The notes beneath the pieces were generated by a model, which was not told the origin of the DNA, did no database searches, and was given only the letters and a program-made list of their open reading frames with translations. The position numbers and the translations under genes were made by a program. 64,000 bases of DNA from a bacterium (GTDB lineage: Bacteria; Bacillota; Bacilli; Lactobacillales; Streptococcaceae). The DNA lies in contig CAJNBT010000003.1 of the NCBI GenBank assembly GCA_905221085.1, positions 62,001-126,000 of the forward strand. The letters run 5' to 3'. This document shows positions 1 through 9,800 of this stretch, in pieces (position 1 is the stretch's first letter; every line of letters starts with the position of its first letter).

Positions 1-340
1 CTTCTTTCAAAGCGTGAATCAAGCTTTCTTGCACCATCTCCAATCCTTTTTTAACGTCGTCTGTCAAACCTTCAACTGCGAGTGCACGCTCAAGGTTGTC
101 GAGCGATGGTAAGATTGCTTTTGCCAAGTCTTGGCTACGATAACGTTGCAAGTTTTGGCGTTCTTCATTGGCACGGCGCTGGATATTTTGCATTTCCGCA
201 TGAGCGCGAAGGTATTTATTTTCAAACTCATCTGCACGTTCATTTGCCAAGTCCAACTCAGACTGCTCAGGAGTTGTTTCTTCTACCGTTTCCACAACTT
301 CCTCTTCTTGGATTTCTTCATTTTTTATATCTTGGGCCAT
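1..340 (-). CDS. grpE: Nucleotide exchange factor GrpE (partial, C-terminus outside window)
   Basis: About 113 N-terminal residues are present; the gene runs off the left edge. GrpE releases ADP from DnaK in the DnaK-DnaJ chaperone cycle in the cytoplasm. The protein begins [17 protein letters not shown], an acidic N-terminus followed by the long dimerising helix typical of GrpE, with [20 protein letters not shown] and [12 protein letters not shown], the family signature. A strong ribosome site (GGAGGCGA) lies just before the ATG. It follows hrcA by 26 bases in the same direction, the normal hrcA-grpE-dnaK order, so it should be under HrcA/CIRCE control. Confidence 0.95.
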   Translation of the reverse strand, partial: MAQDIKNEEIQEEEVVETVEETTPEQSELDLANERADEFENKYLRAHAEMQNIQRRANEERQNLQRYRSQDLAKAILPSLDNLERALAVEGLTDDVKKGLEMVQESLIHALKE

Positions 341-366
341 TTTCGCCTCCTTTAATGATTTCAATC

Positions 367-1401
367 TTAATGTACTTCATAATGATTACTGCTGAGGTAG
401 CGGTAAAAATCTGCCAACTTCATGGTCAAAACACGATTGACTACATTGACTTGGTTGATCAATTGCTGGTAATCTAGATTAACCGGACCGATAATGGCTA
501 GAATTCCAACTCCCCGATAAGGAATGAGGAACTTGCTACTAATCACCGCTAGGTCAGCTAGACAGGACTCTTGACTGTCCGCAACACGAACATTTTGCAT
601 CTGATCCTCATGCAGCCCCTCACGAATCTCCAAGGCCACCTTTTGCGGTTGGTCAAAGAACTGATAGGCTGCTAGATTGGCAAAATTCAAGAGATTGACC
701 TTGCCCGCCACCACAATGTTTTCGTTAAACATTTCTTTAAAGATGTGTTCAAAGAGATCCATGACATTGTCCGTTGTTGTAAAGTAACGCTGGATAATCT
801 GCGGAATCTCCGTCCGAATCTTGTAGTGAATATCTAGAACGGTGTGACCGAGGAAACGCTCCTGAATGATATTCTTCAGTTTCAGCAAATCCTCCTGCAA
901 GAAGTTCCTTGGAATCAGAAATTGACTGGTAACCGTTCGAGACTCGTCTAGGGTAAATACTGCCAAGGCTGTATGTTGCCCCAAAACAACGATATCAAAG
1001 GCTGTCAAACGTTGCCTGCTCGGCTCAACATCCAGTGCCACTACCGTACAGCCACTCAAGTCTGTCAGTAGATTAGCAGCCTCTTGCAGAATATCCTCCA
1101 ATTTGAAGAATTCCTGATCAAAGGCTTTAACAATCTCATAAACCTCATTTTCAGCCAGTCGGTCAAAATCCAATGAGTGTTTTACATAGTACTGAAAACC
1201 AGCAACACTTGGCATCCGACCACTTGAAGTATGAGCCTTTTCAAGCAAACCTTGCTTTTCTAGAGCCGCCATATCATTACGAATGGTAGCACTGCTAGAG
1301 TTAATAGACTCTTGCAAGGCTTTGGATCCGACAGGTTCGTGTGTTTTGGTAAAGATGTCAATAATGAGATTTAGAATATCCTGCTGACGCTCTGTAACCA
1401 T
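367..1401 (-). CDS. hrcA: Heat-inducible transcription repressor HrcA
   Basis: A 344-residue repressor of class I heat-shock genes that binds CIRCE operators. The N-terminus ([17 protein letters not shown]) is a winged helix with [21 protein letters not shown] as the recognition region, followed by the HrcA effector domain. An upstream in-frame start would add 14 residues, but the ATG at 1401 matches the family length and has GGGAGGAG before it. The gene heads the operon with grpE. Two CIRCE copies and a consensus promoter lie upstream, so it represses itself. Confidence 0.95.
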   Translation of the reverse strand: MVTERQQDILNLIIDIFTKTHEPVGSKALQESINSSSATIRNDMAALEKQGLLEKAHTSSGRMPSVAGFQYYVKHSLDFDRLAENEVYEIVKAFDQEFFKLEDILQEAANLLTDLSGCTVVALDVEPSRQRLTAFDIVVLGQHTALAVFTLDESRTVTSQFLIPRNFLQEDLLKLKNIIQERFLGHTVLDIHYKIRTEIPQIIQRYFTTTDNVMDLFEHIFKEMFNENIVVAGKVNLLNFANLAAYQFFDQPQKVALEIREGLHEDQMQNVRVADSQESCLADLAVISSKFLIPYRGVGILAIIGPVNLDYQQLINQVNVVNRVLTMKLADFYRYLSSNHYEVH

Positions 1402-1427
1402 CTCATCACTCCTCCCTGTCTGATCGA

Positions 1428-1454
1428 TTAGCACTCGATACACTCAAGTGCTAA
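1428..1454 (-). promoter_or_regulatory. CIRCE operator, promoter-proximal copy
   Basis: TTAGCACTC, nine bases, AAGTGCTAA: the HrcA operator consensus with one mismatch. It sits between the -10 box and the hrcA start codon. Confidence 0.93.
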
Positions 1455-1465
1455 CTTATGATTCT

Positions 1466-1493
1466 ATTATACACCCTTAAAAGAGAATGTCAA
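1466..1493 (-). promoter_or_regulatory. hrcA-grpE promoter
   Basis: On the minus strand TTGACA, 16 bases, TATAAT. It lies between the two CIRCE elements, so bound HrcA would flank the polymerase site. Confidence 0.88.
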
Positions 1494-1510
1494 GACAAAA
1501 ACTCAAAAAA

Positions 1511-1537
1511 TTAGCACTCTTTTATCAAGAGTGCTAA
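1511..1537 (-). promoter_or_regulatory. CIRCE operator, promoter-distal copy, also terminator-like
   Basis: A perfect TTAGCACTC, nine bases, GAGTGCTAA. Read on the minus strand the dyad is followed by six T residues, so it can also act as an intrinsic terminator for the DUF2812 genes that end 28 bases upstream. Confidence 0.9.
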
Positions 1538-1564
1538 AAATCAGTCTGAAGACCTAGAGTCTTA

Positions 1565-2074
1565 CTACTCATCTACCTGGTATTTCCTTTTTAATCTGAA
1601 ATAACCATAGATTAGGTAAGAAATTAGAAAAGCATATAAAAGAAAAATAACAAAGAAAGACATAGAAAGATCTTCTTTAAACAAACTCATACAAACAACA
1701 AGACCACCTGAGAAAGCGGCTATACAGGAACGAAGTCTAGACCGCATAACTTCCCATCTAAGATCATTACGCATATAGACTTTCTCCTCTGAAAGTATAT
1801 CAGAAGTTGGTTTACGAAGAATTGAACAAAAACCTATTTCTATCAATTCCCAACCTCTTTTTCTAAAATCTTGCAGTTCATGCTTATACTTTTTAAGAAA
1901 TCTAGAATCATAGATACGGTAGATGACATCGTCCGGCTGACATTGGTCAAAATAGAAAAAGCCAAAACGATTCGATTTAAATTTCCAACCTTTCAAATGC
2001 ATCTCATGCAAATATTCTTCTTCCTTGTCCAAATCAACAATGCTGAAAATCCGAAATTCTACTCTGCTATTCAT
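1565..2074 (-). CDS. DUF2812 membrane protein (downstream copy)
   Basis: A 169-residue protein with an N-terminal DUF2812 domain of about 90 residues (FRIFSIVDLDKEEEYLHEMHLKGW, here with CQPDDVIYRIYD and a second RGWELIE motif), then two hydrophobic segments near residues 118-134 and 138-160. DUF2812 proteins are usually found beside PadR-type regulators; their biochemical role is unknown. It is the last gene of a PadR-DUF2812-DUF2812 set and looks like a paralogue of its neighbour, with the same order of domain and two membrane spans. It probably responds to, or is repressed by, the PadR protein. Confidence 0.8.
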   Translation of the reverse strand: MNSRVEFRIFSIVDLDKEEEYLHEMHLKGWKFKSNRFGFFYFDQCQPDDVIYRIYDSRFLKKYKHELQDFRKRGWELIEIGFCSILRKPTSDILSEEKVYMRNDLRWEVMRSRLRSCIAAFSGGLVVCMSLFKEDLSMSFFVIFLLYAFLISYLIYGYFRLKRKYQVDE

Positions 2075-2108
2075 TGCCTTACCCCAAAATTAGAAAACAT
2101 GCCTGGCG

Positions 2109-2687
2109 TTATTTATCAGATAATTCTTTCCACTTTTGAAACAATCTCCAAAAAATATAAGAAATCTGAATCGCATGAACTATCAATAAAACACTATCTA
2201 TTATAACAATCAAAAACATTTCCCAACTGAAAGAACTACCTCCAGTGACAAACTTTGAGAAAACCGGTAGTAGAGCTAAAAAGAGAAGCAAAATAGGAAA
2301 CATCCGCCTCGTTAAAATCCGTTTGACCATAGCTAACTTCCCAGCTGCGTCATTATAAATTTCAAACTCGGCATCCGACTCAATTCCAGAATGAAGCTTT
2401 CTAAAGTAGGAAAACCCATTAAAGTCTGTAATATGTTCCCAGCCACAGTCTTTAAACAATTGTAAATAGGAGGCTCTCTCTGATTTTTTCATGGGATAAA
2501 AGTCCAACTGATAAGACACCTGCTCCGGTTGGCACTTTTCAAAAGTATACTTAACCGCAACTACTAAGTTAGAGTAGGTTACTTCCTTAAGTTTCCAGCC
2601 CTCAGCATGCATTTCTCTAAGATATAAAGCTTCTCTATCATAATCCGCAATGGTAGCAATTCTATAAACAACCTTCTTTTCCATCAT
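2109..2687 (-). CDS. DUF2812 membrane protein (upstream copy)
   Basis: A 192-residue protein. The N-terminal DUF2812 domain (YRIATIADYDREALYLREMHAEGW, then CQPEQVSYQLDFYP and DCGWEHITDFNGFSYFRK) is followed by two membrane spans near residues 130-148 and 160-182. Its start codon overlaps the stop of the PadR gene by four bases, which indicates translational coupling. The function of the domain is not known. The pair of DUF2812 proteins differ enough that they are old paralogues or members of separate subfamilies rather than a recent duplication. Confidence 0.82.
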   Translation of the reverse strand: MMEKKVVYRIATIADYDREALYLREMHAEGWKLKEVTYSNLVVAVKYTFEKCQPEQVSYQLDFYPMKKSERASYLQLFKDCGWEHITDFNGFSYFRKLHSGIESDAEFEIYNDAAGKLAMVKRILTRRMFPILLLFLALLPVFSKFVTGGSSFSWEMFLIVIIDSVLLIVHAIQISYIFWRLFQKWKELSDK

Positions 2688-3004
2688 CTTCCCTCCAGAC
2701 TGTTTCTATAAAGCCGCTCAATACGATTCAATTCAATATCTAAGACTTTGCGTCCCAAGTCCGTAATCTGATAGATTTTACGCTTCTCCTCTTCTCGGAC
2801 AAAGGAAATCAAACCATCCTTTTCCATCTTTGACAAGGTTCCATACATAGTTCCAGGACTAATCAAGACTTGCGAATCTGTCATCTCCTTGACCTTTTGC
2901 GTAATACTATAACCATGACCTTCCTTTTGCAGACAGAACAAGATATAAAAACCCGTTTCCGTCATCGGAAGATAAACTCGACGAATCTTATCCGTTAATT
3001 CCAT
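2684..3004 (-). CDS. PadR-family transcriptional regulator
   Basis: A 106-residue PadR-type repressor. The winged helix is clear: FYILFCLQKEGHGYSITQKV, then ISPGTMYGTLSKMEKDGLI, the PadR recognition motif (GTxYxxLxxLExxGLI), then the wing EEEKRKIYQITDLG, and a short C-terminal dimerising helix. The ribosome site GGAGGTGG precedes the ATG. PadR proteins usually repress a neighbouring membrane gene or transporter in response to a small molecule. Two dyad operators overlap its own promoter, so autoregulation is likely, with the two DUF2812 genes as the target operon. Confidence 0.92.
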   Translation of the reverse strand: MELTDKIRRVYLPMTETGFYILFCLQKEGHGYSITQKVKEMTDSQVLISPGTMYGTLSKMEKDGLISFVREEEKRKIYQITDLGRKVLDIELNRIERLYRNSLEGR

Positions 3005-3030
3005 TTATAACCACCTCCTATTCAGTTCGA

Positions 3031-3049
3031 TATATCGCACTTCGTTATA
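3031..3049 (-). promoter_or_regulatory. Putative PadR operator O2
   Basis: Dyad TATATC, seven bases, GTTATA, one base from perfect symmetry. It sits just downstream of the PadR -10 box, 24 bases from an equivalent dyad. Confidence 0.6.
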
Positions 3050-3052
3050 TAA

Positions 3053-3081
3053 AATATATCACACCTCGATATAAAACGCAA
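3053..3081 (-). promoter_or_regulatory. padR-DUF2812 operon promoter with embedded operator O1
   Basis: On the minus strand TTGCGT, 17 bases, TATATT. The spacer contains the perfect dyad TATATC, seven bases, GATATA (3055-3073), which repeats the half-sites of the dyad at 3031-3049. Occupying either would block transcription. Confidence 0.62.
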
Positions 3082-3082
3082 G

Positions 3083-3106
3083 AAAAAAGACCGCCCACAG
3101 GCAATC
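3083..3106 (-). terminator. glnA terminator
   Basis: Hairpin GATTGCC/GGCGGTC followed by six T residues on the minus strand, 18 bases after the glnA stop. It separates the glnRA operon from the PadR genes. Confidence 0.8.
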
Positions 3107-3123
3107 TTTCTTCTATATTAGTA

Positions 3124-4470
3124 TTAGTAAAGGTCTAAATAATTATCAATTTCCCATTGTGAAACAAAGGTTGCATAACTTGCCCATTCGATTCGTTTGG
3201 CTTCCAGGAAACTAGTATAGATATGTTCTCCAAGAGCTGCTCTGACAACCTCATCTTCTGTCAAAGCTTTCAAGGCGTTGTGAAGAGTTGATGGAAGGTC
3301 TGTAATGCCAGCTTCCTTACGCTCTTCTGCTGTCATGATGTAGATATTTTCTTCAATAGGAGCTGGTGCTTCGATTTTGTTTTCAATACCATGCAAACCA
3401 ACTTCCAAAAGAACCGCCATAGCAATGTATGGGTTTGCCATCGGATCCACTGAACGCAACTCAAGACGAGTTCCCATACCACGTGAAGCAGGCACGCGCA
3501 CAAGCGGCGAACGGTTACGACCAGCCCAAGCAATATAAACAGGCGCTTCATAACCTGGAACCAAACGTTTGTATGAGTTAACGGTTGGATTCATGATAGC
3601 AGTATAGTTGTAGGCATGCTTGATCAAACCGCCAAGGAAATGATAAGCTGTTTCTGACAACTGCATTCCTTTTGGATCATTTGGATCAAAGAAGGCATTA
3701 TTTCCTTCTGCATCAAACAAGGACATATTACAGTGCATACCTGATCCAGCAATACCAAATTTTGGTTTGGCCATAAAGGTTGCATAAAGACCATGTTTGC
3801 GAGCAATGGTTTTGACAACGAGCTTAAAGATTTGAATCTTATCACAAGCACGGAGAACTTCATCGTACTTAAAGTCAATCTCGTGTTGTCCAACCGCAAC
3901 CTCGTGGTGACTCGCTTCTACTTCAAATCCCATTTTGGTCAAGACATTGACAATCTCACGACGTGTATTGTCTGCAAGGTCCGTAGGTGCTAAATCAAAG
4001 TAGCCACCCTTGTCATTTACTTCAAGTGTTGGGTCACCATTTTCATCTAGTTTAAATAGGAAGAATTCTGGCTCTGGACCAAGGTTGAAGGATTTGAATC
4101 CTACTTCTTCCATATGACGAAGAGCACGTTTCAAATTACCACGAGGGTCACCTGCAAATGGTTCACCTTCTGTTGTATAGACATCACAGATCAAACCTGC
4201 AACACTTCCATTTTCATCTCCCCACGGGAAGACTGTCCATGTATCCAAGTCTGGGTACAAGTACATATCTGACTCATTGATACGTACAAAACCTTCAATA
4301 GAAGATCCATCAAACATAGCCTTATTTGACAAGACCTTATCTAATTGTTCATCTGTAGCAGGAATTTCGACGTTTTTCATCGTTCCCAAAATATCTGAGA
4401 ACATGAGACGAATAAAGGTAACATTTTTTTCCTTGACTTCACGACGAATATCTGCAGCTGTGATTGGCAT
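3124..4470 (-). CDS. glnA: Glutamine synthetase, type I
   Basis: A 448-residue GSI that makes glutamine from glutamate, ammonia and ATP. Family motifs are present: [12 protein letters not shown] near residue 53, the metal and glutamate site GPEPEFFLF, the ATP-site block [14 protein letters not shown], and the flap with [17 protein letters not shown]. The length fits the Gram-positive GSI-alpha type, which is controlled by feedback and GlnR rather than by adenylylation. It lies 36 bases after glnR and ends in [10 protein letters not shown]. Confidence 0.97.
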   Translation of the reverse strand: MPITAADIRREVKEKNVTFIRLMFSDILGTMKNVEIPATDEQLDKVLSNKAMFDGSSIEGFVRINESDMYLYPDLDTWTVFPWGDENGSVAGLICDVYTTEGEPFAGDPRGNLKRALRHMEEVGFKSFNLGPEPEFFLFKLDENGDPTLEVNDKGGYFDLAPTDLADNTRREIVNVLTKMGFEVEASHHEVAVGQHEIDFKYDEVLRACDKIQIFKLVVKTIARKHGLYATFMAKPKFGIAGSGMHCNMSLFDAEGNNAFFDPNDPKGMQLSETAYHFLGGLIKHAYNYTAIMNPTVNSYKRLVPGYEAPVYIAWAGRNRSPLVRVPASRGMGTRLELRSVDPMANPYIAMAVLLEVGLHGIENKIEAPAPIEENIYIMTAEERKEAGITDLPSTLHNALKALTEDEVVRAALGEHIYTSFLEAKRIEWASYATFVSQWEIDNYLDLY

Positions 4471-4506
4471 GAGTTTTCTCCTTAATCTATGACTACTTGC
4501 GGTTGC

Positions 4507-4863
4507 CTAACCGCGACCAAAAGGTGATTGCACCGAAGCAAAGCGCCCCTGTTGGAGGAGTTCATTGTGAAGTGCACGGCGCACCTCAGTCTGACTCACC
4601 GCTTTCTTGGACTTCGCTTCACGTTCAGCATATTTTTTCTTAATGGCAGCGATATTATAACCTTCAGAGATATAATCTTTGATTTCAAGTAGACGATCCA
4701 TGTCATTCAAGGAATACATGCGACGGTTCCCTTCGTTTCGATCGGGTTTGATCAACTCTTGATCTTCATAATAACGAATCTGACGCGCCGATAAATCGGT
4801 CAACTTCATAACACTGCCGATAGGAAAAACAGCCATATTTCGGCGAAATTCTTTTTCCTTCAT
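4507..4863 (-). CDS. glnR: Nitrogen repressor GlnR (MerR family)
   Basis: A 118-residue MerR-type regulator that represses glutamine synthesis and uptake genes when glutamine is plentiful. The helix-turn-helix is MKLTDLSARQIRYYEDQELI followed by the wing NEGNRRMYSLNDMDRLLEI. The short C-terminal tail (QQGRFASVQSPFGRG) is the glutamine synthetase-sensing region of GlnR. It heads the glnRA operon, and a perfect GlnR box lies upstream of its promoter, so it represses itself. Confidence 0.96.
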   Translation of the reverse strand: MKEKEFRRNMAVFPIGSVMKLTDLSARQIRYYEDQELIKPDRNEGNRRMYSLNDMDRLLEIKDYISEGYNIAAIKKKYAEREAKSKKAVSQTEVRRALHNELLQQGRFASVQSPFGRG

Positions 4864-4886
4864 TTACAATTTCCTTCTTTCTGTCT

Positions 4887-4939
4887 ATTATAGTCTAAAA
4901 AAAGACAAACGTCAATTGATAATGTTATAAAATCTAACA
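4887..4939 (-). promoter_or_regulatory. glnRA promoter and GlnR box
   Basis: The minus-strand promoter is TTGACG, 17 bases, TATAAT (4887-4915). Just upstream is TGTTA, seven bases, TAACA (4923-4939), a perfect GlnR operator (TGTNA-N7-TNACA). The box directly abuts the stop codon of the preceding gene. Confidence 0.9.
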
Positions 4940-5467
4940 TTATTTTTCTTTTTTCTCTAAAAAGAGCCGAATACGGTCAATATCGTAATTTACGAGAATT
5001 GCGACAAAAACTCCCATGAAAGTTTCTGATACACGCGCAAATACGTACAAAATCGTTTCTCCACTCGGAATTGATAAGGTAATGATTAACATAGCTGCTA
5101 CACCACCAATAACCCCTGCTTTGTTATTCATGGCTACATTTGTCATAATGGTTAACATGGTGCAGATTGGAACAACTACTAAAGTTACCCAAAAAGCTTC
5201 ATGGAAAAAGCCATTTAATAGGAAGAAGACCAGGGCGTAAAGACCTCCAATACTATTTCCTAGAATACGCGAAGTCCCAAAATGGACACTCTTATCAAAG
5301 CTCTCCCTCAGGCTAAAAACAGCTGTTAAAGCACCGATTTGCAGACCTTTCCAGCCAAAAAAACCAAAAATCAAGAGAACTAGAAAAACAGCAATGCCTG
5401 TTTTAAAGGTTCGCATACCAAGTTTGAACTGGGATTTATCGAATTTATATTTTTTAAAATAACTCAT
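4940..5467 (-). CDS. FUSC / aromatic acid exporter family membrane protein
   Basis: A 175-residue integral membrane protein with a basic cytoplasmic N-terminus (MSYFKKYKFDKSQFKLGMRTFKTG) and four or more membrane segments between residues 25 and 155, including FLVLLIFGFFGWKGLQIGAL and VGVFVAILVN-type helices. It matches the short DUF939/ArAE_1 type of the FUSC superfamily, related to aromatic acid exporters. The substrate is not known. It sits just upstream of glnR in the same direction without a visible terminator, so read-through into glnRA is possible. A role in nitrogen metabolism is only suggested by position. Confidence 0.75.
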   Translation of the reverse strand: MSYFKKYKFDKSQFKLGMRTFKTGIAVFLVLLIFGFFGWKGLQIGALTAVFSLRESFDKSVHFGTSRILGNSIGGLYALVFFLLNGFFHEAFWVTLVVVPICTMLTIMTNVAMNNKAGVIGGVAAMLIITLSIPSGETILYVFARVSETFMGVFVAILVNYDIDRIRLFLEKKEK

Positions 5468-5550
5468 AATCTCAACTTTCTATTTCCATTTTATCATAAA
5501 TCGATGATTTTTATGAGTAATAGTTGAGAGGAAGCGTTTTTATTTCAAGC

Positions 5551-5580
5551 AAAAGAAAAGAGGAACTTCCATTCCTCTCT
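5551..5580 (-). terminator. pgk terminator
   Basis: Hairpin AGAGGAA/TTCCTCT with a TTTTCTTTT tract on the minus strand, 23 bases after the pgk stop. Confidence 0.85.
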
Positions 5581-5602
5581 TCTTTGATTCATTTATGAAA
5601 TC

Positions 5603-6799
5603 TTATTTTTCTGTCAAGGCTGCAAGCCCTGGAAGAACTTTACCTTCAAGAAGTTCCATTGATGCTCCACCACCTGTAGAAATCCATGAGAACTTGTCTG
5701 CGCGACCAAGGTTGATTGCTGCGGCAGCTGAATCACCACCACCGATGATTGATTTAACGCCTGGTTGTTTCACGATAGCATCCATCACACCGATTGTACC
5801 AGCTTGGAAGTCTGGGTTTTCAAACACACCCATAGGTCCGTTCCATACAACTGTTTTAGCACCAGTCAAAGCTTCATCAAATTTAGCGATAGATTTTGGA
5901 CCGATGTCAAGACCAAGGAAGCCTTCAGAAACTGCTTCACCTTCAGTGTCACGCACTTCAGTGTAACCAGCAAATGCGTTAGCTTCTTTTGAGTCAACTG
6001 GCAAGATCAATTTACCGTTTGCTTTTTCAAGAAGAGCTTTCGCAACATCCAATTTGTCTTCTTCTACAAGTGAGTTACCGATTTCGATACCTTGTGCTTT
6101 GTAGAATGTGTAAGTCATACCACCACCGATAAGGACTTTATCAGCTTTTTCAAGCAAGTTTTCGATAACACCGATCTTGTCTGAAACTTTTGAACCACCA
6201 AGGATAGCCACGAATGGACGTTCTGGAGTTTCAACTGCTTCTTGGATGTAGGCAATTTCGTTTTCAAGAAGGAAACCAGCAACTGCTTTTTCAACGTTTG
6301 CTGAGATACCAACGTTAGATGCGTGTGCACGGTGAGCTGTACCGAATGCATCGTTTACGAAGATACCATCTCCAAGTGATGCCCAGTATTTACCAAGTTC
6401 AGGATCGTTTTTAGATTCTTTTTTGCCGTCAACATCTTCGTAACGAGTGTTTTCAACCAAGAGAACTTGTCCATCTTCAAGAGCGTTGATAGCTGCTTCC
6501 AATTCAGCGCCACGAGTAACACCTGGGAAAACAACGTCTTGACCCAATTTAGCAGCCAAGTCAGCAGCTACAGGAGCAAGTGATTTACCAGCTTTATCAG
6601 CTTCTTCTTTCACACGTCCAAGGTGAGAGAAAAGAATTGCACGTCCACCTTGTTCGATGATGTACTTAATAGTTGGAAGAGCTGCTGTGATACGGTTGTC
6701 GTTAGTGATTACGCCATCTTTCAATGGTACGTTGAAGTCAACACGAACGAGGACTTTTTTACCTTTCAAGTCAACGTCTTTAACAGTAAGTTTTGCCAT
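5603..6799 (-). CDS. pgk: Phosphoglycerate kinase
   Basis: A 398-residue glycolytic enzyme that transfers the acyl phosphate of 1,3-bisphosphoglycerate to ADP. It has the PGK signature [15 protein letters not shown] near residue 15, the substrate-binding basic patch ([18 protein letters not shown]), the hinge and the C-terminal nucleotide site [13 protein letters not shown]. Length and domain order are normal. It is a single-gene unit with its own extended -10 promoter and terminator. Confidence 0.98.
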   Translation of the reverse strand: MAKLTVKDVDLKGKKVLVRVDFNVPLKDGVITNDNRITAALPTIKYIIEQGGRAILFSHLGRVKEEADKAGKSLAPVAADLAAKLGQDVVFPGVTRGAELEAAINALEDGQVLLVENTRYEDVDGKKESKNDPELGKYWASLGDGIFVNDAFGTAHRAHASNVGISANVEKAVAGFLLENEIAYIQEAVETPERPFVAILGGSKVSDKIGVIENLLEKADKVLIGGGMTYTFYKAQGIEIGNSLVEEDKLDVAKALLEKANGKLILPVDSKEANAFAGYTEVRDTEGEAVSEGFLGLDIGPKSIAKFDEALTGAKTVVWNGPMGVFENPDFQAGTIGVMDAIVKQPGVKSIIGGGDSAAAAINLGRADKFSWISTGGGASMELLEGKVLPGLAALTEK

Positions 6800-6835
6800 G
6801 TTACAAAAACCCCTTTATTTATTTTATTCGAAACT

Positions 6836-6841
6836 ATTATA
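6836..6841 (-). promoter_or_regulatory. pgk -10 box (extended)
   Basis: TGATATAAT on the minus strand, 37 bases before the pgk start. The TG extension compensates for a poor -35 region. Confidence 0.6.
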
Positions 6842-6888
6842 TCACACTTTGGAAATATAAGGAAAGATTTCACAAGATTTTTCGATAT

Positions 6889-9800
6889 TTAATCTTCCTC
6901 TTCTTTTTTCTGTTTCAATGTCAAGGCTAAACTAGCGAGACCAAGGCTGGCCAATCCTGCTATTAGGACTTCGTTTGTATCAACAGTCCCTGTATTTGGT
7001 AATTGGGCGCTTTCTTCTTCTGATTTAACTGCTGTATTTTGAGCTGATTTTTCCTGTGTAGGCGCTACTGCTGATTCAGTTTTTACTTTTGTACCAATTT
7101 CAACAATTTCTGGAATCGCCTCTTGGATGACTTCTGTTAAACGAAGGCGACGCTGACCGTTTTCATCAACTTCAAAGACATGTCTTAACAGACCATCTCG
7201 TCCCTGTATGATGACTCGTTGTTCCCCAACTAGCAACTCAGCATTTTCATGTTCTTGACGGTCAAAGGCAATCTTTTCCTCTTGGACTTCCAATTTAGGA
7301 GCCTTTTGTTGGTCAGACACTGGTTGATTAGAAGGTTCTGGAAGGTCTGTGGTTTGTGGCGCTGGATTGGCAGGGATGAGACCAGTACCTACTTCTACAA
7401 TTTCAGGACTTGCTTCTTTCAAAACTTCTGTAGAGCGAAGAGTACGATTGCCTTGACTATCTACTTCAATCAAGCGACGAATTTGTCTCTCAACCCCTGC
7501 TTGGACAAGTTGACGTTGACCGACTGTAAGATTTGGATTTGGACGTTCTTGGTGTTCGAAGGCAATACTTGTCTCTTCAACTTCTAATTTCGGAGTATTC
7601 ACAACCAAATTCTTGACACCTTCAGTTGGTTCCTTACTCGAAAGAACTTTTGTTCCAACCTCAGTAATTTCTGGAACAGCTTCTTTCAAAACTTCTGTAG
7701 CGCGAAGCGTACGATTGCCTTGACTATCTACTTCAATCAAGCGACGAATTTGTCCCTCAACTCCTGCTTGGACAAGTTGACGTTGACCTTTAAGAAGGCT
7801 TGCATTTGGGCGCTCTTGACGTTCGAAGGCTATTGTTTCAGTTTCCACAACTAGTCCAGAGAGGGCTTCAACTGTTGGGGCTACTTCATTTGGATCCTGG
7901 CTACCAACGTGATGGCTTTCTGCTGCAGGAGCTAGTTTCTTATTCAGCTGTTCTTTCATGTCCGCAAAAGCTTGTGGAGTTGGTGCTTGTGATACCAACA
8001 AAGCCTCTGCTTGCGCAATTAGTTCTGATTTAGGATATTTTTCGCGGATGGATTCGAGTAAACTTTCTAATTCTTTCCTAGCAGCCTCATAACGCTGATT
8101 ACCATCCAAGTTTGCGCCTGCTTGTTTCAATTCATTCAAAGCCTGATTAACATCTTCTTGACTGGCACCATGATTTTCTGCAACAGCTTTCGCTCCATTA
8201 AGCTTCTCTAGTAGCGTCGCTTGTTTGTCCTCACTAGAGAAGGTGTAAGCAACCGTTGACTGACGACCTTGGACAGCAGTAATTTCTTGTTTGAGGTACT
8301 CATCGTTTAGTGCTGCTTTTGGAGATACCAAAACATCAAAGTTGACTTCATAACCTTGGTAACGAAGCGTCAAGGTTTGACGACCAGTCTTTTGAGCATC
8401 GTAACCAGAAATTTCAACTCCCTCATCAGTAAAGGAATGTTCTTCCATGGTATCATTGCTATAAGCCACTGCAAAGCGTCCTTCAGACAAGTCTAAGCTA
8501 TCACCAACTAGGTAATCTTTTTTCGGCTCCTGACTTACTTCAATTCCCAAAATAGTTTTCGGACTTGCTTCATCCTGGCTAGTTACAGTCACTGCCAGAT
8601 TCGCATTTACCGGTTGGCCCAAATATTGGAGAGTAAGATTTTGTTTTCCCTTATGATGCGTATCAAAACCTGATACTGACACACCTGCGTGAGTTAGGCG
8701 AATGAGTTCGTCCTCAGCTCCTCCTTCATACTGAACTCGAAGAACACCACCTCTAAGGTCCAAATCTTCTCCTTCAGCATAACTTGTTTTCTTAGGTCCT
8801 GTTTCTAGACTGACTGACTTGATTTTTCTGTCATCTTTTGGAACGGAAACTGCTAGGACATTACTAATTTCCTTGCCTGGTAACTGGGTACGATAGTAAA
8901 GAAGACCAGATTGATTTGTCAAATCCAATGGTGCACTTGCTAGGTCTCCTCCAACTTCGCTCTTCAAGGTTGCAAGCGGAGTTTGAGAATTTGGATTGTC
9001 ATAAACGGTAATGGTTGCTCCAGCTGGTACATCCGCAAAGCCAACTTGTACCTTGTTATTGCCTAGAGAACGGGCTGCAACCTTGGCCATTGGAATATTG
9101 ACACTTTCAGTATCAAGCTTTTCATACATTTTCCAGTTATAGATGCGAATAGCCTTCCATGGAGTTCCATTGTCAGAAGTGACAACATTCAAGCGCCAAT
9201 CTTGAGCTGTGATTGGTTTATCAAGGGTAATATCTGTAACATGGGCTTTATTGCCACGAACTTCCTTAGCCAACTTCCATTGACCATCCGCATCTTTATA
9301 ATAAAGGTCGAAGTCTTTGGTGTTCATCAAACCGTCGTTTACAGATTCTCCACCAGCTCCAGCATGGTCCATCACCCATCTAACAACTGTACGTGGTTGG
9401 GTCAAACGAATATCCACACTACCACTTAATTGTCCAGAAGACCACTTGTCAGACAGACTGGTAATGGTACCATTCAACATACCTTCAATACCTTCTCCAC
9501 CTTCAGTCTTAGGGAAAGTACTATCAATAACTGTTGCACCTGGAACGATATTTTCAGCTAGTGGTTTTGGTAGACTGGTATCTTTGACAGTCATACCCCA
9601 ATCAAAGGTTGTGGTGGCGGCTTCTGAACGAACCCCATTTTTACCAACTGCTACAACCTTCAGTTCTTGAGTTGTACCCTGAGCACTTGCTGAGCGGCTA
9701 ACTTTTGGTAGATAAATAGTTGTAGAAGATGAGCCAGTTAGTAATTTCCAGCTGTCTCCATCTTTTTCGTAAACTTCATAGAAATCTGCATCCTTGTTGC

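Noticed and set aside
7070..7860. CRISPR-like or tandem DNA array
   Set aside because: The repeats are 267 bases, protein coding and in frame with Endo-D.
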